A DNA stretch of 64,000 bases from Plenodomus lindquistii (Eukaryota > Ascomycota > Dothideomycetes > Pleosporales > Leptosphaeriaceae): the NCBI GenBank assembly GCA_025504975.1, contig JANUWI010000019.1:868001-932000 (forward strand), written 5' to 3'. The translations under genes were made by a program, and so were the position numbers. Shown here piece by piece: positions 56,337 to 64,000 of this stretch; the stretch's first letter is position 1; every line of letters starts with the position of its first letter. A model generated the notes under the pieces. The model ran no database searches. It was not told the DNA's origin and was given only the letters and a program-made list of their open reading frames with translations.

Positions 56337-56515
56337 GGTACAGGGTACTGACACATCGGATTACATGCCTGCTAGTTTCCGTATTAAACCTAAGCTGAGC
56401 GTACTAATCCTAAAAAGTAACCAGCGTAGCTTCCGTTGCACCAATGGCTTAGCCGTTTCTTGATAGAATACGGAAACTAGCAGGCATGTAATCCAATGTG
56501 TCTATACCCTGTACC
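56337..56515. mobile_element. MITE-like element with 48-bp terminal inverted repeats
   Basis: The left arm (56337-56384) begins ggtacagggta and ends tagtttccgtat. The right arm (56468-56515) is its reverse complement with about four mismatches. The 83-bp centre has no coding capacity. Size (179 bp) and structure fit a miniature inverted-repeat transposable element. No clear target-site duplication was seen at the edges (left cttga, right agata). Confidence 0.75.
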
Positions 56516-57394
56516 AGATAATTGGGGATCGTTACAGTCACGGTCCAACTTTGAAGGCAGTATACCGTAGGTACGACTAAGTTGCGACATGTAAGACATT
56601 ACCCGGTCAGCAGAGATAAGAGCACTAAATTGAGTCTCAAGTGCATTGATTCACAAGTATTACGAAGTAGTCTTGACTCGTGTGCACGGTGAGCAAGATT
56701 CGACACGCAGATGGCACCGCAAAAGATGAAGGGCTGCTTTCACGTTATTGCAAGACTCGTGGATAATGTGCAATAACCCGTTTTCAAGTCTTGGGAGTTG
56801 TTCTTCGACCCCGCCACAGTATGCTAGATAATCTCGGCGCCAACCCAGCAAGGTATGACGCCGGGCAACGGCAGTATGTAATTCTGTATTCTACGCTGAG
56901 TTGTATGTATAGCACTATCTACAGCGCCAAGTTAGCTAACGCCGAAACCTGGGTGGGTGGTTGGGGTGAGGGATATTTTAGCTGTAACTTGTATATTAAC
57001 CATGTAACTAATCCTTGTACCGGTAGAACATGGTGTGGGCGGCGTAATACGACGACTGGCTGGGCTGGGTGGCTCTGTACTACCCATCCTCTTGCTAAGT
57101 ACTAGTTTATTTAAAAGATTTGAGTAGGGAGACCAGCGGCTGCAGAGCGCGCAGCGGGTGTACGGGCAACTGCGATAGCTAGGCTGATAACAGTAAAGGA
57201 TAGTTTAGGTGTACTGGAGGCGTCGGGTACGCGAATTGGACGTACAGCGGCGTATTTTGACGCTGGCTTAGGGCGTTTTATTGGGGATCGAAGCCCATCA
57301 CAGGCAGTTGTTGCGGTGGGATAGGCTTGCGATCGTACTGCTGCGGCTGTACGGTACCTAGGGGTGGCGTGGGGCGCTAATCGTCCTGAGGTGA

Positions 57395-57436
57395 GACGCG
57401 TAATGCACGTGGACGCGTAATGCACGTAGACGCGTT
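57395..57436. repeat. 17-bp tandem repeat, 2.5 copies
   Basis: Two full units of gacgcgtaatgcacgtg/a (57395-57411, 57412-57428) and a partial third (57429-57436). It lies inside the decayed region. Confidence 0.85.
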
Positions 57437-57857
57437 GTAAGGCCGAAGGTCAATGCCCACTGCGGCAAGTAGCCCTGAAAAAAGTACAATAATCCAAGTA
57501 TAGATCATTTGTAGAGTGGGTAGTACATGTACAGCTTAAGCGCGCGCTCTAAAGGCCGACGCTTACTGCATTACCTATCTATGTGCAGTCGCGTCCCGCC
57601 TTGGTAGTCTCAAAATAATTGTTGTAAAACAATGTGATAATCAGTTGCGATGGAATTCATCTTAAAGTGTTAAAATCATTTTGAGGTTTTTCCTAGCCGT
57701 CTTACTTCTTCCTCTTCGCCAAGCTTGCATGTGTGGAAAATACTTTTGTAAGCTTCAATCCAAACTCGCTTCATCCGCTGAGTGTGCACAAACGAGTTCA
57801 GATTTCCCATATCGTCCTCCCAGAATCCTCACTCTCAAACATCCTCCGTTCTTGAAA

Positions 57858-58589
57858 ATGGCGCACCCAGATCCGTTCGTACTCGCAGAGCGTCATGTCC
57901 AAAGCGCGCTTGCTCGTATCCCAGCACCATTGAGTCGCTTTCTCGGATACCGTGAACGGAATCCAGCTATGCCACCGACGTGGATCGTCTGCTCATGGGG
58001 CTTCATTGGCGCCTTTGGAGGACTCAGTATTTTATGTGCTGTATTTGGGCACACCGATTACTTCAGGGACAGGCATGTTCCTGCTTTGATAGCTTCATAT
58101 GTAAAGTGATCCAAACTTTATCATCTTGTTCATAACTCACATACGCAGGGAGCATCTGCAATTCTCTGCTATGGATCCATCGACGCTCCGCTGGCGCAGC
58201 CACGAGCTCTCGTCTTTGGTCACTTCTTCAGCGCCCTGATCGGTATCATCGTTGCCAAAATATTTGATTTCGACCTTAACACCAACGCGACTCCAAGATT
58301 GCAATGGCTTGCAGCATCTCTTGCGACTGCTATCGCACTCGTTGTTATGCATGTTACGAAGACCACACACCCACCTGCTGGGGCGACGGCACTGCTGCCC
58401 TGCGTTGACCCGCATATCTGGGGACTCCATTGGTATCTCTTACCGGTTGTCCTACTCTCTTCAACTCTTTTGCTTCTGAGTGCAATCCTCGTCAACAACA
58501 TCCATCGACAGTACCCAAAGTACTGGTTTGCACCAGTACCGTCTCCGAAAGATGCGTCGTCCTCTGGGGCGGCTGCTTCCAGAACATGA
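57858..58589 (+). CDS. HPP-family integral membrane protein
   Basis: Exons 57858-58100 and 58149-58589 join at phase 0 (GTAAAG/GCAG), 227 residues. The name-giving motif is present in THPPAGATALLPC, and four to five membrane helices are visible (WIVCSWGFIGAFGGLSIL; FGHFFSALIGIIVAKIF; LAASLATAIALVVM; WYLLPVVLLSSTLLLLSAIL). GASAILCYGSIDAPLAQPR is the other conserved block. Plant and cyanobacterial relatives act in nitrite transport; the fungal role is not established. The C-terminal tail is short and Ser-rich. Confidence 0.9.
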
Positions 58590-58625
58590 ACGGCTCTGTG
58601 GGGCGATCTGAGACTTGCCTTATAA

Positions 58626-58756
58626 AAGTGCGAAGGAATGAGGGCGAGGCCGCTAATTATGGCGTCTACTACGACAACACTGTGTACGACTACATGCAGC
58701 ACATGCGCGACCTGGCCATTGAGTATCCCGCAGATTTCCACAAGCAATGTACGTGA
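58626..58756 (+). pseudogene. Fragment resembling the C-terminal part of LTV1 (40S ribosome export factor)
   Basis: The frame contains RRNEGEAANYGVYYDNTVYD and DYMQHMRDLA, matching the highly conserved LTV1 block seen in eukaryotes (YGVxxDDxxYDYxQHL). No start, no upstream domains and no further LTV1 sequence follow; the frame ends at 58756 beside an AT-rich tract. It is most simply a duplicated, truncated piece of the essential gene. Confidence 0.65.
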
Positions 58757-58789
58757 GGCTCATAATCTCTAGGCTTGAGATTAAAAGAG

Positions 58790-58970
58790 TAGCGTAGTTT
58801 CTAAAACGTGCAGCTATAGATCTTAGTAAGTACATATTTATTACCTTAAAAAATAGACAAAAACTACGTATTAAACAAAAGAATTAGTTTCTATGCTCTC
58901 ACTCCATCTAATAATTAATATTTTTTAAATATATAAATAGTAAAAGTAATATATAAATAACATGATGATA
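58790..58970. other. AT-rich tract
   Basis: About 180 bp dominated by A and T (ataaatagtaaaagtaata and similar), in strong contrast to the surrounding sequence. No gene. Looks like RIP-mutated or simple AT DNA. Confidence 0.7.
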
Positions 58971-59686
58971 GGCTTGAGTAAGGTTTAGGCATGTGGCACA
59001 GGCCAACGTGGCTTTGCACGTTATACAGAGAAGGCTCTAACGAGCAATCGAGCAATAACAATACACGCTCCTTTACCCACGCATCGAGCGTAAAATGCCT
59101 TGGACGTGACGAACGCTTCTACAATAGGCCGGTGCTACGCGTTAGTACGGCTTCTTCCACATACAGCTACGGCGTCCCCGTTAGCCTACTACACGGCCTA
59201 GCAAGCTAATGACAGCGCTGTTGACCTGGGTTTGCTCCCAGGGGTTATTCGTGTCCGGATCTCCGGAATTTCCTTCAATTATCAGCCGGGTTGTCAGTTG
59301 GCTGCTAATCCCGTCTGGGTGTGGCGTAATTAGTACACCAATCAAGTTGCACATTTGGCGCAACCGACCCCATGGGGAGCCATCCCCGCATCTTGGCTCT
59401 CGTGGCGGTCTCGTGGCTGTCTTCGCCCTCGCTGGGCGTGACTATTTTACCTGCTTGGTCGATTGATTCCAAGAAATTTCGGGCCAGTGGTGGCCGAGTG
59501 TGCAACATATAGAAAGTTACCGAATACTCACACTCCTTGTATGAATCAGCACTCTTCCTCTCCCTTCTTTCATACTCAACAACATCGCCTGGTGGACTCA
59601 GGGATCGCGAATCTTCAACGCATCGCATCAGTCCTCTGGTGTAGTTGACCGGACCACGGCCTCAGTTCCCTTTGGCTGATATCGCA
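58971..59686. other. Intergenic, repeat-like left part
   Basis: The first 240 bp have decayed-repeat character (tacgcgttagtacgg-type words). The right part should hold the sugar-transporter promoter. No gene. Confidence 0.4.
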
Positions 59687-61490
59687 ATGGCTACGGTGCA
59701 GGATTCCGCCAAGATGGAGTCGGTGCCACGGCCAGACTCTTTCGATGCTGGCGTTCACTCGACGCAGCAGCAGCTCGTCGAGGCTGCGGTCGCCGCCTCT
59801 GAGTCGGAGACTAAGCTGCCACGTGGGGAGCTGTTCAAGCGCTACCGGCCCGCCGCCATCTATTCCTGTCTTTTGTCCATGGCTCTGGTCATGGAGGGAA
59901 TGGATGTCGGACTCATCAACAACTTCTTCGCCCATCCTGCGTACCGTCAGAGGTTCGGTAATGATTATAACGTCGACGGTGACCTGGTTGTCTCGACAAA
60001 ATGGCAAACGATCATCGGCGCCGGTAACAACGTTGGATCCATCCTCGGTCTCCTGGCAAATGGTTATCTACAGTCTCGCTTCGGTTCTCGCAGGGTGTAC
60101 TTGGTAGGTCTTCCCGTAACAACGGTAGCTCGAAACCCACTAACTATGTTTCAAATAGGGCGCGATGGTCCTCATGGCAGCCACCATTTTCATTCTCTTT
60201 TTCGCGGAAAATGTAGAAATGCTTCTAGTCGGTAATATCTTGTGCGGTATCCCATGGGGTATCTTCCAAACCCTTACCACCGCCTACGCCGCTGAAATCG
60301 CCCCCACCGCCATGCGTGGCTACCTTACCGCCTGGGTGTCCATGTGCTGGGGTGCTGGCTCCTTCTTGGCCGCAGGTGTGCTCAGAGGCACTATCAGCAT
60401 TACAAGCAACGCCGGCTGGCAGATCCCGTACGGTCTGCAATGGGTGTGGATTCCACCTCTTTTCCTCGTCGCATGGTTCGCCCCCGAGTCTCCATGGTAC
60501 CTCATTCGCCGTGGCAAGATTGAAGAATGCGAGAAGAGCCTGCGCCGTCTGGCTCGCCCAGGACACTACACCGAGCAATCAATGCGTGAGACACTTGCTC
60601 TCATGAAGCACACCAATGATATGGAAAAGATGGAAGCCGAAAACGCTAGCTATGCTGACTGCTTCCGCGGCGAGAACAAGCGCCGCACGCTTATCGTCTC
60701 CATGGCCTGGATCATCCAAATTTTCAATGGCCAGTCCATCACCAACTATGCCGCGCAGATGCTCCGCGCTATCGGTATGAGCGCTACCAACGCCTTCAGC
60801 TACACTATGGGTATCCAGTCAGTCAACATCTTCGCCACAGCAATCGCTATCTGGATGATGGGCTGGGTTGGCCGCCGTACCTTCTACCTTTTCGGCTCTG
60901 CGTCCATCGGCCTCTGCATGCTTATCGTTGGCATCATGGGTTTCGCCGTAGATTCCGCCAAGGACGTCGCTATCCCCGTCGCCGTTTTCCTAATCTTCGT
61001 CCAGATCGCTTTCAAGATTTCTCTCGGCCCGACCACCTATGTCATTGTTGGCGAAATGGCCTCGTCCCGTGTTCGTGCTCAGACCATCGTCATCGGTCGT
61101 TCCCTCTACGTCTGTGGCCAGATCGCTGTGCAGCAACTTAACCCTCGTATGCTCAACAACGATCCCACTGCATGGAATTGGGGCGCGAAGACTGGCATGT
61201 TTTACTTCGGCTTCTGCTTGATCTGGGTGATCTGGATCTTCTTCTTCCTCCCTGAGACCAAGGATCGGTCCTTTGCCGAGATCGACTACCTCTTCAAGAA
61301 GAAGACGCCCGCCCGCAAGTTCCGTACTGCTACCGTCGATTGTAAGTTTCCGTGCCCCCTCTACTCACACATATGGTCTCTTTGTGACTAACTAGTTTTA
61401 ATAGTATTTGAATTTACGCCAGAGGACAAGCTGCAAGAGGATCTTGATGAGAAGAGTGCCATGCGTAGTTCGCAAAGAGAATTTGTGTAG
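59687..61490 (+). CDS. MFS sugar transporter, alpha-glucoside (maltose) type
   Basis: Exons 59687-60103, 60159-61341 and 61405-61490 (GTAGGT/ATAG phase 0; GTAAGT/ATAG phase 1), 561 residues. Sugar-porter landmarks: RFGSRRVYLG (motif A region), APESPWYLIRRGK, YAAQMLRAIGM, GWVGRRTFYLFG and the C-terminal PETKDRSFAEIDYLF. This motif set is typical of the MAL-type alpha-glucoside:proton symporters. Twelve helices in the plasma membrane. N- and C-terminal tails are polar; the last exon encodes only the end EFTPEDKLQEDLDEKSAM and a few residues. Substrate is inferred. No neighbouring glucosidase was found. Confidence 0.9.
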
Positions 61491-61946
61491 CCAGTACGAC
61501 GCTAGCTGGCGCTCTTTGCCATGATGGTCAGTGAGTCGTATTTACAAGGACACAATATGTGTGCAATCATTGTGTTAATCCGTTCGCTCTCAATGTGCAC
61601 TAGGGATCGTGAACTAGACCATGGTTCGAAATCTGGTGAAATTATTAGCCTTACGTGATGTATTGACTGGAATGGACTCGCCAGTCGTCAATGATACGGA
61701 GATTCATCATATCGCGTCCGATTCTCAAGTCCGAACTTATGCCCAGCCTTCTCATGTGCGAACCGCGCGGAAAGTTGACGGCCACGAACGTGAAAGAGAA
61801 ATTCGCAATGTGGATATCTGATTGGTGGAGATTTGTATGGAAATCATGATGCTGACAGTCAGGTGATTGAACGCTAATCTCCAAACGCGTTCGACGCGTT
61901 GCCCATGCGCATTCAGCTGCCTTCTCATCTACGTTCTCTCCCCCCG
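61491..61946. other. Intergenic, no gene seen
   Basis: About 450 bp between convergent features. Short frames only. Confidence 0.45.
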
Positions 61947-62256
61947 CTAAAACAATTTCATGTAGTCATCCCAGTTGACTCTCTCACGCACTTCAGGATG
62001 TTCTTCCAACCAATCCTCCACATCGCCCTCATTAACGACTAGTCCTAGGTGCTCCTTTATTGCTAAGTTAAGATTGTAAAGTACCGTTAGAGGATTATGC
62101 CTACCTTCCATGTAATGCACATCTTTTTCTGTTTCCGTCCGCAGGGCACTCAATTTAGCTGCGTACTGACAGCGTCTAATGCTACGGGGGCTATAATCTA
62201 GGAAACAAATACCGAAAACTTTTGCAAAGACAGGACTGGGTTGAACTATAGGTAGG
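61947..62256 (-). pseudogene. 3' end of an unrecognised gene, 5' part lost
   Basis: About 103 codons are open: CFLDYSPRSIRRCQYAAKLS, then TEKDVHYMEGRHNPLTVLYN, DVEDWLEEHPEVRERVNW and DDYMKLF at the stop. It looks like real protein sequence, but the only Met is internal and the frame is blocked by TGA upstream, where decayed repeat DNA begins. Possibly from a transposable element or a captured host gene. Confidence 0.4.
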
Positions 62257-63385
62257 CTTCAGACTAGTTCTCGACCACTTGTGATGATATTGTTGATTAA
62301 GCTCCCTAGTTCAAGGTCTTGCTAATTCTGCGACTTAGTGTATCGCCCCACGCAATCTAATGCGTAGCTTGGAAGAAGAGTTAGCTCACGTTTGCACCTG
62401 CTAAAGTGTCTAGGAAGGTAGTAGGCGGTGCCTTAGTCTCTGTAATGTCGCGCGACACAAGTGATTTAGTCAATCGTAGCTTTTTCATCGTCTGATATTA
62501 GAGAGCGGTTACTGTCGATGCCTAGAGGAGCATCTAAGGGGGCAGTTATCGCGTCTCTTAACTCCGCTTGGATTGCTGAGCCTCAGAGATACCTAGATCG
62601 CGAAAGAGGGCCGACTTGTGGCCCTGCTCACGTCTGTCTGTTAATATTGTAACATTAGCTGCGGTTAAACCTTGTTTACTAACTCCCTATTAACGTAGAC
62701 TAAAGGCTGCCTTAAACGGGTCTTTAGTTCAGGTCTTCCTCAAACAGATACATGGCTTCGTAGAGACCTACAGCCATAGCCATTCAAGATAAGGTCTTAG
62801 TAGAGGCCCCTAATGCTGCAAAAAGGCAGGCTAATCCCTTTTCCGCTTGTTAGCACCCCGTTAAACGTGTTGCAGTCCCGCCTACCACGCATCAGCATCT
62901 GCTTAATTAACATCCTCTATGCCTTCTACCTTTCTATTCTATAGTCACGTCGCTTAACAGCTTAATTAAGAGCATGTTTGTCTGCGCAAGCTTGTCGCAC
63001 ATAAAGCACTACATCGGCGCCTAAAGTTGTATTAAGGTAGCTCCTTAGAAGCGTCGTTGCGACTAATACAACTAAAGGTCGCTGGAGTAGATACTGCAAT
63101 GGACACAACGGTATTGTTTAGTCTGTGCTATCTTACGAGGCTGTAGAGTTGTAGGTCTTACGTACTCATATCGAAGTCAAGGGTAGTAAGTGTTAAGGAT
63201 TGGTGGTAGGAGCGAACGCAGCAATCCACTAGGAAATACTAGTACGATACCGGTTGCGCTTAGAGCACCGGGCCAATGCATACGTATCACGGTAACATCG
63301 CACCTGCTTACGTCTAGGTCGCTATATGTAAGCTATAAGTTTAGGGACTATTCGCTGAGACAGCCTCATTGTTATAGCGTTTCAG
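62257..63385. other. Decayed repeat block (RIP-like)
   Basis: TA-rich words and frequent stops in all frames. On the minus strand protein-like scraps survive (HKSALFRDLGISEAQ near 62600, LRDAITAPLDAPLGIDSN near 62530), suggesting an old transposon with a helix-turn-helix part. No intact gene or terminal repeat found. Confidence 0.45.
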
Positions 63386-64000
63386 AACTCACCACTTCTA
63401 GAAGTACTTAGAACCCTGTCCATAGTGTGCTGGTGCATCAACCTCCTTCCGCAGATTTGGCGTAATTACCGTAAAAAAAACACCACGGGACTCCCTATCT
63501 CTATGCTGTTCCTTTGGGCAACGTCTGGCATTCCCTTAGGGGTATACGCAATTCAGCGACAGTTCAGCATTGCTCTTATTGTACAGCCGCACTGCTTCAC
63601 CTTCTTCTGCAGTATCGGATGGACTCAGTGCTTGATATATGGATGGTGAGTGTCCGGGTCAACCGTGAAAGCCAAAACTAATTGATACAGGCGATGGCAA
63701 GTTAGTAGGGCGGTAGCTTGCTTCATTGCGACAGGCTGTGTTTTTGCCCCGGTAGAAGTGGGTCTACTTTTCGCCACCACCACCACGAACCACCTCGTAT
63801 GGCCTATAATGATTATTGGCGCACTTGCATGCAGCCTGAATCTCGCTGGGTTCCTCCCAGTTCCGTTTGAGCTTCTGAAACGCCGCGAGCGTGTTGTTGG
63901 TATCGACCTTTTGTTTCTCACCATGGATTGGTGTGGATTTCTTTTCTCGTTACTGGCTTTGGTGACCCAGAGGAAGTTTGATCTTCTTGTCGGAATCACA
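63386..64000 (+). CDS. PQ-loop repeat membrane protein, runs off the right edge
   Basis: Exon about 63386-63645 (acceptor TTTCAG at 63385) and exon from 63691 (intron GTGAGT/ACAG, phase 2), open to the window end. First PQ motif: CWCINLLPQIWRNYRKK, with NTTGLPISMLFLWATSGIP. Second half: DWCGFLFSLLALVTQRKFD. Several membrane helices. The family includes vacuolar basic amino acid/cystine exporters and related transporters. The 5' end merges into decayed repeat DNA, and no start codon was identified, so the gene may be 5'-damaged. Confidence 0.75.

Larger units (their letters stand above)
55678..57857. other. Decayed repeat-like region upstream of HPP gene
   Basis: About 2.2 kb of intergenic DNA with TA-rich words (cta, tag), scattered short frames and a near-repeat tacctaggggtg at about 55946 and 57355. 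It contains the inverted-repeat element 56337-56515 and a 17-bp tandem repeat. A plus frame at about 57130-57330 (ASGTRIGRTAAYFDAGLGRF) and an antisense Ala/Thr-rich frame look like a degraded coding relic. No intact gene. Confidence 0.5.

Noticed and set aside
1..64000. CRISPR arrays, rRNA and tRNA genes
   Set aside because: No spaced direct repeats and no cloverleaf with conserved box sequences were noticed by eye; a tRNA scan could still reveal one.

Overview
This window is filamentous-ascomycete nuclear DNA (Pezizomycotina; Dothideomycetes seems likeliest but is not proven). Signs: short introns of about 45-100 bp with GTANGT/NAG borders and CTAAC/CTGAC branch sites, fungal-only families (UstYa/DUF3328, SAT4 rhodopsin-like, HET, AA9 LPMO, DHA1/DHA2 MFS, HPP), genes on both strands with kilobase gaps, and AT-rich decayed repeats. 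Exon joins were read by hand; many starts rest on choosing an ATG or a 5' exon, and those are flagged.

Layout. 0-3.8 kb: partial UstYa-like gene, small membrane protein, GH16 glucanase. 3.8-14.9 kb: the standout region, eight paralogs in a row of a small protein family with an LPGELRNRIYDYC-type N-terminal motif (local labels ELR-1 to ELR-8). Two more members lie at 31.1-32.0 kb (ELR-9, frame-broken) and 47.5-48.9 kb (ELR-10, long form). 15.6-30.9 kb: SAT4 membrane protein, beta-lactamase/transesterase-like hydrolase, APH-like kinase, methionine-type permease, MFS relic, DHA1 MFS transporter, SDR. 31-46 kb: GNAT, second SAT4 gene, FAD-oxidoreductase pseudogene, DHA2 transporter, small secreted protein, AA9 LPMO, coiled-coil protein. 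47.5-55.7 kb: ELR-10, HET-domain protein, cytochrome P450. 55.7-64 kb: decayed repeat DNA with a MITE-like inverted repeat, HPP membrane protein, LTV1 fragment, AT-rich tract, alpha-glucoside-type sugar transporter, another decayed block, and a PQ-loop gene that runs off the right end.

No operon-like or complete secondary-metabolite cluster is visible: there is no PKS, NRPS or terpene backbone. Many tailoring or export-type genes (P450, SDR, FAD oxidase relic, MFS, UstYa) and self/non-self-type genes (HET) sit among lineage-expanded genes, which fits an accessory, fast-evolving chromosome region. Several genes are one base away from an intact reading frame, so either active decay or small assembly indels must be considered.

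The best candidate for an undescribed system is the ELR array: one modular family, a phase-1 intron at the same place splitting the signature motif in most copies, two intronless copies, and one copy lacking the signature exon, all within 11 kb.
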